A stretch of 64,000 bases of DNA from Stenocarpella maydis (GCA_002270565.1 NQMI01000109.1:94899-158898), one strand, 5' to 3'; shown: positions 47,592-60,144, counted from the stretch's first letter. The notes: generated from the letters alone by a model not told the origin. Made by a program: numbers and translations.

Positions 47592-49374
47592 GAATCCCTA
47601 CTTAGGACATCAGTCTCTAGAACATCAACCATAAAGGAGGGGAGACCTATTATAACCTGCTAAGCCATATCAGCATTATAAGCATATAACTCTAGTTAGT
47701 TATAAGACTATAGTAAGACATAAGGTTAAAAGAAACTATAAGATAATTAATTACAAGGTAATAATACTAAAATAAATAATATTAAACCTATAAATAAGAA
47801 ATTTTAAATAGTTAAATAATAATATTATTAAAATTATTATCTATAATATAATATCTTAATATTATAAACTAATATATTATATATTTAAAAGTTTGTTTTA
47901 ATAACTCGAATAATTAAAAATAAATACTATAATATAACTTTATAAAATATAATTTATTAATGAATAAATTATTTTAGGAAGTATATTAAGTTTATATTAT
48001 TTACTAACTTAAATTAATCTTAATATTTCGCTAAAGCTAAGTAATTAATACTAACTATACTTAATTCGTTAATTTAATTATTTTACTGATTTAAAGATAT
48101 GAATAAAGCTATATTATTAATTTAGATAAGCTAACCTTTATTAAAAGATTATATTTCATATTAATTTATATTAACTCTACTTTTAAATTCCTAAATTATT
48201 ATAAATTACTAATATATATATATTTACATTAATTAGTATTAATTAAGCTAAATATATTATAATATAATTAAAATTATATTTCTTAATCTTTTTCGTTTCT
48301 TTCCTATATACTTTTATAATATATCTAACCATATTGTAATTATTATAACGTGATTTATTTAATCCATTATAAATTAACTTCTTAATATTAGTATTAATTT
48401 TCCTAACTAGGTACTTGTTTTTAATTAATACTTAAGAGTTTTTAATATTAAATATTCTTCAAGCTATATTTAAGTTTTTTTAGCTTTTCAAGATTTAAAA
48501 ACTATTATATTATCCTTTTTTAAAATATAAACTTAGTTTTTATAAAAACATAATATTATTTATTATTACTTTTATATTCTTTATTATTTACTTCAAAGCT
48601 AGGATAATTAATATAAGAACGCTGTTTCAATATATAAAAACTTTAGTTTTAATAAAACTTAATTATTAAATACTTTAAAAAAAACTATTAAAAGTATTTA
48701 AAACTCTTATTATTAAAAGAAATAGAAACAAGTAATATTAGAGTTTTTAAGTAAATATTAAATATAAAAAACAATTCTAAATCCTTAGGTAGGATTTTAG
48801 CTTTCGTAAATATAGCTATTTTATTACTTTTATACAAGCTTAAATAACGTACTTAATTTCTTTATTTTATATATACTTAAAGGGTAAATATAATATAATA
48901 TTTAATACTTAAGTTAAATGAAACATAACACAATAATACATAAAAAATGATAATAATATTTCTTTCCAATATTATTTAAATTTAATTAATATATAGTTTG
49001 AATAATTATTTCTAATTAATATTTAATAATTTATATTTCTTTAAAGTCTTATATTTATTAACAGATTAAATTTATTTTAAGCTAATCTTATTATGGATAT
49101 TTTGTTAAAATAAAATGAATTACCTAAAAGATAGAGAAACTTGAATTTATAATTTACCTTAAAGATAGTAAATAATTCAAATAATAATAAATCTTAAATT
49201 ATATTATCTTATTATATTAATGTATTTAGTATTTATCACTTATTTCTAAATATTAAGTTAATAAATTTAGCTTTTGTAAGTCTATTAATTTATGTAAGTA
49301 TTATTATATGGGTCTATTTAGCATCTAATTATATACTTAGAGTACTATCCTAAGTCTACCTATTATATATTTAG
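47592..49374. repeat. RIP-type AT-rich block
   Basis: The DNA turns abruptly AT-rich after a purine tract AAAGGAGGGGAGAC (47634-47647) and TATTATAACC, which looks like a polypurine tract and mutated LTR start. It is almost only A/T with no ORFs, as expected for heavily RIP-mutated repeats. Confidence 0.75.
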
Positions 49375-49379
49375 GTATT

Positions 49380-49945
49380 TGTTAAACGGAACCGCTCAGC
49401 AAGGAGTTACCCTAGACTTCTTGCAAGGAGTTACCCTAGACTTTTTAGCAAGGAGTTACACTAGGCTTGCGAGTCGGGCGATTTTCGCTAAGTACGCCCA
49501 GTGCGTGCGTGACGCAAGAGAGTTGGGGGCCGTGAGTCGTTATTTTGGCCTGCTTTTGCACCTTAATTCAGACCTCTGCATTACCCTTATTTCTTACCAA
49601 AAAGTATATGACTTAGTGCATTTGATAGCCTGATTTCTGAATTTTGTATGTACTTAATTTCGGCATTGCTAGGGCTGGGTTTGCTAGTTGCTTGGAACTA
49701 AAGATGGTGTGTTTGAAGGGCGAATTTTCCGGCATTTGCCAATTTGCACCAGAGCCTACCGCAGCGTGCCAGGGGTGAGACGACGTTGGAGGGAATATAA
49801 GGAGGGCCTACAGAAGCCCAACTTAATTAAAACAAAGTTGTCCAGACCATTGTTTGTCCATACCAATTGTGTATAAGAGACATACTGCGACCCTGCCGAA
49901 ACACACGCTGAACTGAATGCTATTCTATAGCACAAATTCATCAGA
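49380..49945 (+). mobile_element. Solo gypsy-type LTR with perfect 5-bp target duplication
   Basis: 566 bp, TGTTAAACGG...TTCATCAGA, flanked by GTATT on both sides (49375-49379 and 49946-49950). Three ~22-bp CAAGGAGTTACCCTAGACTT units lie at the left. Its composition is normal although it sits in an AT-only block, so it inserted after that block was mutated. Confidence 0.9.
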
Positions 49946-49950
49946 GTATT

Positions 49951-51175
49951 CTATTCTTATCCTTGTTCTATTTTAAACCTATTCTAGCCTTATTCTAGCT
50001 ATTTTTATTATATTTTTCCAGACTTTTAGCTCTATTATAGTATTATCCTGGCTGTATCCGTATAGTTTATTATATATTTATCCTATGTTTTAGCTGTATC
50101 CTTATACTAGTCCTAAAGTCGTATTATATATTAAAATAATAAAAATATTTCTTTTTATATATTACCTTTTTCTTATATCTTTTATACATTCTAAGTTTTA
50201 GGTTATCTTTTTATATATATTTTAGTCCCTCATTTAAATTTATAGGTATCTTATACTTTTTTTTTTTGTCTCATTATATATTTAGTATACCCTTTGGGCA
50301 ATAGCAGTGTGCAACAGCACACTGGTGACTAGCGCTACAGCCACAATACTGTAGCCAGAGGACGTAGTTGCTTACTCTTAACCACTACGTTTGTATAAGA
50401 CAGGATAGGTGGCGATAAACTTACCTAATACTCCTAGATAGAGGATTTTTCCCATAAACCCCAATCGTATTGCAATACGGGACCCAGCCAAACCCTTATA
50501 ATCTTCTTAGTATTCTTTTATATTTATATTTTCTATTAATTTAAATTAATTTATTAAGGTTAATCTTAAGTTTAACTCCAATATAATTTTCGAAGATATA
50601 TTATTTATACCTTTTTACTTTTTATATAATAAGGTTTATAAAGCTAATTCCTTTATATTATATAAACTTTTTTATTTAGCCTATTTATAAAAGCTTTTAC
50701 GTAAATCTTAAGGGTATTTATAACTATAAGACATTTTAAGATATAATCAGGATTCTTCTTTATATATATATTTATTATTATTTTATATTAACTAAAAAAA
50801 AAATAAAAAAATAAATATTTATTATTAGTCTTCCTAAAGTACTATAAATTAATACTAATAATAATATAAAAAAATTTAATTAATTAAACATAATATTTAT
50901 TTAAATATATAAATATATTATTTATAATTCTTTTAGTAAGGTCTATTAGTGGTTTTATAATATGCTTAACGTTTACTTTTTTTTTATATACTCTTTTTTT
51001 AACTCTAATAGATAATATTACTTTAATTTAAAGTAGTTATATAATTATTTATATACCTTAATAATAATAATTTAATATAATAAGTTCTTTTAGTATACAA
51101 CATTTAATAAAAAACAAAAAAAAAAAAAAAAAAAAAACATAATATTATCTTTAGTAATTTTTTATATATTATTTT
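49951..51175. repeat. AT-rich block containing a solo copia-type LTR
   Basis: Same AT-rich character as 47.6-49.4 kb, without coding frames, interrupted by the LTR at 50294-50491. It ends with a run of A (51118-51137). Confidence 0.75.
50294..50491 (+). mobile_element. Solo LTR of the Ty1/copia element, 5-bp target duplication
   Basis: About 198 bp, matching the LTRs at 51176-51355, 59934-60144 and 60865-61077 (GCAATAGCAGTGTGCAA...CCCAATCGTATTGCAATACG). It is flanked by ACCCT (50289-50293 and 50492-50496). Confidence 0.85.
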
Positions 51176-51355
51176 TGTGGCAATAGCAGTGTGCAACAGC
51201 ATACTGGTGGCTAGTTATCCCTTACTGTTTTTGTTATTGCTTCAACCTTTTTAACCGAGATAGCTGGCATGCTACACCCACTACACCAACTACTCCTAGA
51301 TAGAGAATTTTAACAATAACCCCCAATCGTATTGCAATACGTGACCCAGCCAACA
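51176..51355 (+). repeat. 5' LTR of the copia element
   Basis: 180 bp, shorter than the 3' LTR by a small internal deletion around 51215-51240. Starts TGTGGCAATAG and ends CAGCCAACA. Confidence 0.85.
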
Positions 51356-51880
51356 CTGATCAGTGGTTGCAAGGGCGACCACAGATTAGCAAGGTTGAAG
51401 AGACAAGCCCTGCTTTAATAGTAGCTTGTATGGTACTGATGGTACTGCCCCTTGAAGAGACTTTAGCGGATTCCATATAATGCTATAGTGGACTTTAATG
51501 ATATTGTTACTACCTATCGTGAGGCAAAGAGGGCTCTATATGCACTACGCTATACTCTATCTTCGTTAAACGCATATTTATTACGCCCTGAGTATTATTA
51601 GAAGGCAACCGCGGAATGTAAATACTGTATAATATTACTAACCCCCGCTACTCTTAAAGATAATGCTGAAGATATCACCACTTTAGCACACATCAGCAAT
51701 CAACTGGTAACAACCCTGGTAACAGCTATACTAACTGAGGTTAACTCCACCAGCCGGCACATCTTCACTACCCCCTGCTAATAAGCTTACCCCTATATAC
51801 TTACTACCCCTTGTTACCATTTATTTAACCCCTACTTTGCCCTAGCACACCCCTATTATTAACTATACAACCCATATATT

Positions 51881-53600
51881 ATGATGGCTAGTGAAGATAA
51901 CACCCCTATGCTATTAGTATTAATAACTACACCAGCAGGTGCTACCGGTCTTAGCCCAATCAACTTATAGGATATAATTAAGGAAACATTACTTAAGGAA
52001 GCTATCACTAAATCAGGTCTTAATGCCAACCTATGGGGAATAGACCTAGATCTAGAGGCCCTAAGTAACCCAAGACAACATATAATGCACCTGAGTACCT
52101 ATATGTAATAGCGCTATTAAGTATATGCAAGACTTACTGGCCAAGATGTCTATAAGGAGTTCAAGAATGACTTCTAGGGTTGGGAAGAACTAGCATTTAA
52201 GATAGTTTATCACGATATCCTCTTAGCCCTTAAGAAGATGCTACAATGCAAACGGATACGCCTACGGGTTAACAATAATATAAAGGCCTTTATAGAACTA
52301 TTGGAGTTAGAATCCCTACTAAGAGCCCTGGCGTCTGCATAACACTAGTATTAACAGATAATTTAGTTAAAGAGATATTATAATTATATTCCTTTTAATA
52401 ATAATAGATTGTTTAAAGGATATATATTAGTACCAAGCAACAATTGGAGAACAGGCCTAAGTACTTAGGGACCCATACTGCAACCTACTACACTGGCTGT
52501 ACCCGAACCTTAACCACTATCCCATTAGCCATACAGCATCTATGCCTTTAAGACCTCTAACGGCTACAAGTCATCACCCAAGTGGGAAGAATTCCGAGTA
52601 TCCTATGAGAAGTATATAATAATCCCTCTAGTGCTGCTAAATGGCATACTATTGGAGAAAGGGATGTCCGCCAACTTAGCTAAATACTACTCAGATGATA
52701 AGAAGTTTACTAAGATAATGGATGAAGTGCTTAATGATAAGATTCATCTTTTTTATAATGTCTGCAAGAATAATCACCTATACCCTACCTACTTCTGGGC
52801 AGCATTACCTGTAATATTAAAGGGCGAGGCTAAGGACTTTTATATCCAGTCAATTACAGATAGAGATACCTTTGCTACAGCATATGCCAAACTCAAGCAA
52901 CAATTTAATATAGACGGCAGATAATGAGTATATTTGACTGTATGGAATACCACTACTTTTGCATTAATATAGCAAAGGAATGAGGATAAAACCCTATTAG
53001 AAGTAGTGGAGATTCTGATTAAAAACATAAAGTAATACACCTAAATACTTGGCTATAAAAGAGTACTTAAAGACAAACTACTATATAACAACCTTATATG
53101 TGCAATATATAGTATACCTGAGTTCTACTATATTAAGGTGATAGCCCCAGCTACTGCTAATAAAGCATATAATATGCTCTATCATTATGATGTATCATCA
53201 GGACCTTAGCGCCCCTCCTGGCAATACACTATAGGGCAAGGTAATAATGATTGGCTAGATAGCAACTATAATGATAAGGAAGACTAGGGTAATAACAAGC
53301 ACTTTGACTACACTGGTGATAACTAATTTTATCATTTTAAGTACCCTAATAATAACTAGTACTACCTAGACTGCTAGTATAATAATAACTGGTGGCATAG
53401 AGGCAACTATTTATAAGGCTCTGCATGTAGGCAATACCCCCTGGGATAAGGCAACTACTATCCCTAAAGTAACTATTGCCCCTAGGGCAACTTCTAACCA
53501 CCCCCTAGAGGAGATAACTACCCATATAGAAGGCATAGGAGAGATAACCCCCTAAATAAGAAAAGGTACTATATTTGCTAGAAGGAGGGGTGTTAGTTAT
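51881..53600 (+). pseudogene. Ty1/copia gag remnant
   Basis: From an ATG near 51881 the frame holds gag-like helical text with many TAG/TAA stops; the longest open piece is 52631-52921. A zinc-knuckle-like YYIC..KEGC lies near 53568-53591, directly before the gypsy insertion at 53601, so gag and pol are split. Confidence 0.65.
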
Positions 53601-54004
53601 TGTTAAACGGAACCGCTCAGCAGGGCGTTGGCACTTCCTGCAAGGAGTTACCCTAGACTTCTTGTAAGGAGTTACCCTAGACTTCTAGTAAGGAGTTACC
53701 CTAGACTTCTTGCGAGTCAGGCGATTTTCGCTGAGTACGCCTAGTGCGTGCGCGACGCAAGATGAGTTTGGTGGCCGTGAGTCGATTATTTTGGCCTGCA
53801 TTTGCACCTTAATTCAGACCTCTGCATTACCCTTATTTCTTACCCAAAAAGTATATGACCTAGTGCATTGGATAGCTTGATTTCTGAAGTTTATATGTAC
53901 TTAATTTGGGTATTGCTAGGGCTATGGTTGGCTGGTTGCTTAGAACCAAAGATGGTGTGTTGGAAGGGCGAATTTTCCGGCATTTGCAAATTTGCACCAG
54001 AGCC
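53601..54004 (+). mobile_element. Gypsy-type LTR fragment, plus orientation
   Basis: The first ~404 bp of the TGTTAAACGG LTR, with the three 22-bp repeats. It stops abruptly at the N (54005), inside GCACCAGAGCC. It is inverted relative to 54712-55305. Confidence 0.85.
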
Positions 54005-54005
54005 N
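54005..54005. other. Single-N assembly join
   Basis: Joins a plus-strand LTR fragment to the minus-strand gag of the same family; likely an artificial or collapsed junction. Confidence 0.85.
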
Positions 54006-54262
54006 GGAGGCGCCGGAGGCGCAGGCTGGGGCGCCTGCTGGGCTACTAGGGCCGATAGGCCCTGAATAGCAGTAGCTAATTCCCCTAGCGTACCTTGAAG
54101 GGTATTGCTAGTGGCTACTTGCTGAGCTAATAGCTCTTGTACAGACTCTAAACGGGTGTTTAGGTCTAAAATCTGCTGATTTTGCAGATCTAGGCGCTCT
54201 GCTAGAGCCCTATTCCCCCGGGAATTAGGGGTAGTCCCCTCTGCAGGGGCACTAGAAGCCAT
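54006..54262 (-). pseudogene. Ty3/gypsy gag N-terminus, truncated at the N
   Basis: Minus-strand ORF from ATG 54262 (MASSAPAEGTTPNSRGNR), with a coiled-coil (ILDLNTRLESVQELLAQQ) and a Pro/Ala tail, typical of the start of gag. It is open and not RIP-stopped as far as the N at 54005. The rest of the element is missing from the assembly. Confidence 0.7.
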
Positions 54263-54449
54263 ATTGGCTGTTGAGGACGACTAAATACACCTAGAGAATA
54301 GGTATATAAGGGGCAGAATATTGCTAGAAAGTGTGATTCGTAGCAACCCAATAGTATAGTCGTATATTTCCTCAGTGCCTATTCCGTAGAAATCCTAGGC
54401 GTGACCCTCTGACCTGTAGTCTCTGAAGTGAAACTTTCCCTCGTACAAA

Positions 54450-54540
54450 ATTGCTAGCGTTTGAGTTGCAATTGTGAGAAATGGTGTCCGCGGCACAATG
54501 TGCGCTGAGGGCCGTGGGTTCGAATTACCCAGCGAGCAAT
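54450..54540 (+). other. tRNA-like/Pol III-like sequence in the gypsy leader
   Basis: ATTGCTAGC (54450-54458) can pair with GCGAGCAAT (54532-54540), 8 of 9 matching. Inside is a near-perfect B box (GGTTCGAATTA at 54518-54528), and a T run follows. It does not fold into a full tRNA by eye (no clear D or anticodon arm), so it is a remnant or SINE-like piece. Confidence 0.35.
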
Positions 54541-54694
54541 TTTTGCTCTTTTTGCAGTTGTTTCTGGGCGTTGCAGGCCCAAACCAGCGATGTTTTGGCT
54601 GGTCCGCTAATCAGTGCAAATAGCGCTGTAGCGTACAGATAGGTAGGCTTGTTTAAGGCCTAAATTCAATGTTGTTTCAGGGCGCTGACTGCTA

Positions 54695-54711
54695 GAGCCG
54701 GGCTCATAACC
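54695..54711 (-). promoter_or_regulatory. Primer-binding site, complementary to initiator-Met tRNA anticodon arm
   Basis: Directly after the minus-strand LTR end (TTCATCAGA) comes GGTTATGAGCCCGGCTC. Its complement contains GGGCTCATAACC, the anticodon-arm sequence of initiator tRNA-Met. Priming from an internal tRNA fragment, as in Drosophila copia, is inferred. Confidence 0.6.
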
Positions 54712-55305
54712 TCTGATGAATTTGTGCTATAAAATAGCATTCAGTTCAGCGTGTGTTTCGGCAGGGTCGCAGTGTGGTGCCCTGAGGCGAATTCGGACAA
54801 TTGACAGTGGTCTGGACAACTTTGTATTGAATTAAGTTGGGCTTCTGTAAGCCCTCCTTATATACCCTCCGACGTCGTCTCACCCCTGGGCACGCTGCGG
54901 TCGGCTCTGGTGCAAATTTGCAAATGCCGGAAAATTCGCCCTTCCAACACACCATCTTTGGTTCTAAGCAACCAGCCAACCATAGCCCTAGCAATACCCA
55001 AATTAAGTACATATAAACTTCAGAAATCAAGCTATCCAATGCACTAGGTCATATACTTTTTGGGTAAGAAATAAGGGTAATGCAGAGGTCTGAATTAAGG
55101 TGCAAATGCAGGCCAAAATAATCGACTCACGGCCACCAAACTCATCTTGCGTCACGCACGCACTGGGCGTACTTAGCGAAAATCGCCTGACTCGCAAGTC
55201 TAGGGTAACTCCTTGCTAGGAAGTCTAGGGTAACTCCTTACAACAAAGTCTAGGGTAACTCCTTGCACGGAGTACCAACGCCCTGCTGAGCGGTTCCGTT
55301 TAACA
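54712..55305 (-). mobile_element. Gypsy-type 5' LTR, minus orientation
   Basis: 594 bp starting TGTTAAACGG at 55305 on the minus strand and ending TTCATCAGA at 54712. It is followed by the primer-binding site and gag, so this is the 5' LTR of a minus-strand element. The outer flank is GATAT (55306-55310) against GTTAT (53596-53600) at the other edge of the insertion. Confidence 0.88.
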
Positions 55306-58300
55306 GATATTAAGACTAGCGAAGGAGCCGGCAGTATTAAGGAGGTCTTTATAATAGATAACTACTTGCGTTAGCGTTTCTAAGGGATTCTCCTAGATAC
55401 TAGCGCAGCCAACTACTCTACTGTTGGGTACAACCAATATACTGCGCTGTGGCAACTTGTGCCTATTACTCTTAATATGTCCCGTGCAGGAGAAGCAACA
55501 GTCTGCTTTGGGCCAGGAGAACTACTATAATTAATAGGGGTAACTATAGTTAATATAATAGCTGGCAACTTAATATTCCATGTAATAAAGATGCTAACCC
55601 CCTTCCTCTTGTGTATATAAGACATGAATATATACTTGCTCTTTATGTGGAATATGACTAATGAAGTCATATAACATAAGCTAAATTAGCAGCATAAGAG
55701 GATGTTTCCTATTATTTAGAAGTAGGGATATCTATGGTTCCTTATAGATATTAATAAGGGTAGTAATGCCCCCATTTTCTTTCTTATAGAGACCGAGTTA
55801 TAGTGATTATATAGATGATTTAGGCACCTATTAGTTGAGAGGCTCTTTTAGCTACTAGCGGGCGCTAGCTATAATATTAATTCCTTAGCACTAGAGGCTA
55901 TTACCAAGTTCTGCTACTATTGCTAAATATACTCTCCCGCGCCCTAGAGATTTAAGTTTAACCTCCGTGATGATGTTGACTTTAATTATGAAGTTATTAT
56001 GGATGTAATATACTTGATAGGGCTCCTTGTACTACACGTTGTTAACTTAGCTACCTCCTTCCAAGCCGGATGATTCTTGGCTTCTCTCTCTACTAAAGAT
56101 ATATGGGAAGCCCTATGGAGCTGCTGGATTAATATATATATTGGTCCCCTAGATCGTCTTGTATTTGATGTGGGGACTAACTTTGCTTCCGGTGAGTTCA
56201 AGAGTACTGTATGTATTATAGGGATTATATATAAATAAATACCTGTGGAAGCATACTAGTTGATTAGCAAAGTAGAGCGATATTACTCTCCTTTGTATAG
56301 GGCTTTTAATATATTATATATTGAGTTATTAACTCCGTTTACTAAAGAAGCTATACTATAGGCAAGCTTTAGTGTGGTTAACAATATAGTTAGCCCGGAT
56401 AGTCTTATGCTAACTCTCCTTATATTTAGAGCATACCCATGTGTAATAGAGGACTCGGCCCCTATGCTATCTACTCTAAAGAGAGCTAAGGTAGTATAGA
56501 AGGTAATAAAGGAGGTTAGAAAAATTAATGCTGTATGCAAAATTAGTAAAGCATTGCGTATAAGGAACAGCCCAGTTACATTAGAAGTCTTGAGCCTATT
56601 ACTCTAAAGCGAAGTTTGGATATGGAGAGAAAAGACTGGGTAATAAGGCCCATACAAACTGCTCTCTATTGATAACTATAATGTAATAATCAACCTTCCT
56701 AATAGACTAGTTGTCTTCTAGTCAACCCTTATATAGCTGTACTATTGTAATAAAGAAGAACCTCTTAATCTGCCAGACCCTGATAATACCCTGGAGGAGC
56801 TAGTATATTTTAAGCTAGACCCCATACTAACTATTCCTAACCCGGTAGTCCCTCAATGATGAGGATGGCTATGGGGGGCTAAGAGCAGGAAGAAGGCGGT
56901 TATTATTATAGATAACGATAATAATAGCGCTACTACTACTAATGATATAGAAGATAAGATTACCGCTTATATATTCCTTACCCTATGTGAAGTTAAGAAC
57001 TATAAGCTTGCTCTAAAGCTCCGCTGGGATGGCATTATTACTACCTTAGGTAACCCCTTTAAAGAGTTAGATAATAAGGAAGTATCTAAGCTGATCGGCC
57101 AAGGAGTATTCTAGTTTAAGCGGTTTAATAAGTAGAAGCATGAAGGAATCCAAATCTTTAAATCTTATATTATTAGGGAGATTAAGGGTAAAACTAAGAA
57201 GCTATATAAGAAGTCCCGCCTTATTATTACTGGATTTAGTAACCTTATAAAGTATAAGATCCTTATATAGTTACCAATAGTATAATATACAAGTTATTAA
57301 CTTCTTATTACTCTTATGCCTATATTAATAACTAAGGGACTATATCTTAAGCTCTATAATATTACCCAGGCCTATTTATAGTTAAAATCTATACTCAAGA
57401 GGCCCATTCTATGCTACCTTCCTCCTGAAATAAGGGGCAAATACCCGGCTAGCACAATCATGAGGGTAATTAAACCCTTATATAGCATTACAGAAGCCAG
57501 TATGCACTAGTGGGCTACATACTATAAATACTATATCAAGAAGCTGGGGATGATTGTGTCTGTATATAACCCGTGCCTCTTAATAGCTAACTATAGCAGT
57601 AAGGATATCTTTAGTATTACTGCCATGTAGACTAATAATACTCTCACCCTCTGTACCCCAGCCTTTTTAAAGCTTGAAGAATAGAAGATTAAGGAGGAGG
57701 AGATCTGCTATAAGCTAAAGGATAGGCTGACTCCTGAGAAATTACTGGACTTTAATAGCATAAAGATCACAATGTCACATAACGGCATTATATATCTCAG
57801 ATAGAAGGGCTAAGGGGCAAAGATATAGTTAGTTAACTATATGGCTAAGGACTGCGCTTAATAGTATATGGAGTAGCACACAAGAGGAGTATATCTAGCT
57901 TCTATTTGCCACCTGGAAGCAGCATTTAACCTCTCTATTGCAGCTTAAATCCAAGACCCTAAAGAAGAGGACTGTACTAAGTTAAACAAGCGGCTAAAGT
58001 AGCAAGCAGATTACCTTAGCCGTGGTCTTAACTATATTCCTCTAGACCTTGCGGCAGCTAAGTTGATAATCTTCGTGAACGGATCTTTTACCAACAATAA
58101 GGACCTTAGTTCTCAGATTAGCTATATAATTGCCCTAGTGAATAAGCGCAAGCTAACCAACTATCTATATAGGAGATCACTGGGAATATCCTCCATTAGT
58201 TATTAACCAAGTGTATGAAGGTTATATATAGCGTACTTGCTTCTGAGATCTATAGCATGGTTAATAGCTTTAATATAGGGATTATAATAGCTGCTACTCT

Positions 58301-58631
58301 CCGCCAAATTACCACATGCTTGAACCTGCCAGAGATCCCTCTTATTATCTATACAGATTCCTACTCTTTATATAAGTATTTAGTCAAGCTAGGGATAATA
58401 AAAAAGAAGCGCCTTATAATTGATGTGATAGTATTAAGGCAGTTATATAAGAAGCATGAGATCCACAAGATCCGGTGGATTGCTAGGGATTATAACCCAG
58501 CAGATGCCTTTATAAAGAGTACCCCAAATAAGGCATTGGAACGCCTTATTAATAACAATACCCTTATTATTAAGGTAGAAGGATATATAGACTATAGCCA
58601 GCTGGTAATAATAACCCCTTCCTCTACCTAA
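55306..58631 (+). pseudogene. Ty1/copia pol remnant (protease, integrase, RT, RNase H)
   Basis: Directly after the insertion the protease active-site text GILLDTSAANYS appears (about 55385-55420). Integrase follows (KFCYYCQIYSPAPRDFKF near 55908; HVVNLATSFQAG near 56037; FDVGTNFASGEF near 56166; VERYYSPL near 56274). RT-derived text runs to about 58200. An open 138-codon piece (58215-58631) is the fungal copia RNase H (EIYSMVNSFNIG; IIYTDSYSLYKYL; RWIARDYNPADAF). Many TAG/TAA stops make it non-functional. Confidence 0.85.
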
Positions 58632-59933
58632 ATACTATGTGAGGGATTATGATAATTGCTGCAAGAATAGCTATATACTAACTTGCCTAGCAAAGACTAC
58701 AACCTATAGCAGTTAACTAACTAATGCAACTTGGTTAGTAAAGCCACGCATACCAATGCCGCCCTACCCCATGGGGGAGGACTACCAATCATTACTACCC
58801 TGAGCCCCGGATGGCAGTTGATAAGTACCCTAAGATACAAAAAGGGATCACACAGTACCGGCAACTAGCAAAACTTTATATCCCTATTGATTAGTTACCT
58901 ATATCTTACCCTAAGAAGCTATACAGTTGGCCAATCTATAGTTTAAATCCATCTTAAGGGCGAGACCTTATAGCTAAGATTTTTATAGTAGTGCCTATAT
59001 ATTAAGGGTTTAGGTGACAAGGGTTACCACTATCCCACAGGCACTTAAATTGCCAGCTGTATTATATTAAGCATCCCTAGTTAAGATTTCATGGTCTCAA
59101 CTCCTGCTCAACGTGTATTTTACATACTTACCCAGAGCGGCATCGGATAGTGCACGCTTTACTACGTATTTGCTGAGAAGTTGACTCCAATATGCTATTC
59201 ATTACTGTTTACTATAATCCCTACCTAACCTAACTACTGCTTCCTCTACCCCTACTAACTCTTGATATTAGCCTCTAATGGAGAGGGCTTTTACTAATTG
59301 AGTTATTATTAAACCCTATCGCTAATATCTGCCGCTAGAAGATAGTTAATCTATATTATACCCAATTTAGCTAATTATCAACACTTAATTAGGGGGAGAG
59401 GGGGTCTAGAGATCCGGGTTTAGGAGGCCGGATAATTATTATTCCAGTTCTAGGGTATCTGGATAATTATTATTCCAGTTCTAGGTAAATCCTTATTTAA
59501 CCTATAGCCTGTAGGCAAAGGAATTATGAGTCCTTATTATGCATTTCTTTTACAACCCTTAAGTACTAGAGATAATAAATAAGCGGTGTAAATTGTTAAG
59601 AGCGGACATTTTGTATGGGAATAGTACTATATTATGCCGGACCGTACAATTGTATACTCTTAGCTTCTAGGGGAAGCAAAGACCGCCATGATATACCAGG
59701 TCTTTCCGGGTGCCTATATTTCATGAGCACTTGGCATAATGGTATACGCGATGAACTCGACAAAGGGACTGGCATAGCTAAAAGTAGTAGTAGTATAGGG
59801 ACTTGGTGATGAATGCGGTAATTTCTTTTGTTTTTCCTTGAAATGGTGAGAGCATGGGTTTAACCCCACGCCTGGGACTTTTTTTTTATGTTTTTAGAGG
59901 AGATAGTTGCTGGTAAAAGAAAAAGACTGCCAG
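58632..59933 (+). other. Long 3' untranslated tail of the copia element
   Basis: About 1.3 kb with no convincing frame, shared with the inverted copy at 62915-64000 and, for its last part, with 60668-60864. Near its end (59846-59889) is a B-box-like hairpin followed by a T run. Confidence 0.6.
59846..59889 (+). other. B-box-like hairpin with T run in the copia 3' tail
   Basis: GAGAGCATGGGTTTAACCCC, then ACGCCTGGGAC and nine T. The other copies are 60781-60820 (GCGTGGGTTTAACCC) and 62945-62988 on the minus strand (GGGTTTAATCCC). With C-to-T and G-to-A reversed, the core resembles GGGTTCGATCCC of a tRNA T-arm. Confidence 0.4.
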
Positions 59934-60144
59934 TGTAGCAATAGCAGTGTGCAATAGCACACTGGTGGGCTAGCGCTATAGCCACCATACTGTAGCCAGA
60001 GGACGTAGTTGCTTACTCAGCAACCACTACCCTCTATATAAGCCTGAGATAGCTGGCGGGCTATGCCCACTATACCCACTACTCCTAGATAGAGAATTTT
60101 AACCATAACCCCCAATCGTATTGCAATACGTGACCCAGCCAACA
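59934..60144 (+). repeat. 3' LTR of the copia element
   Basis: 211 bp, TGTAGCAATAG...CAGCCAACA, immediately after the 3' tail; right flank ATTTA. Confidence 0.85.

Larger units (their letters stand above)
51176..60144 (+). mobile_element. RIP-dead Ty1/copia retrotransposon with nested gypsy insertion
   Basis: Bounded by LTRs at 51176-51355 and 59934-60144 (TGTGGCAATAG...CCAGCCAACA), with near-identical flanks ATTTT and ATTTA. Gag remains lie left of an insertion (53601-55305), then protease, integrase, reverse transcriptase and RNase H in copia order. After RNase H there is an unusually long ~1.3-kb tail before the 3' LTR. Stops are mostly TAG/TAA. Confidence 0.88.
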
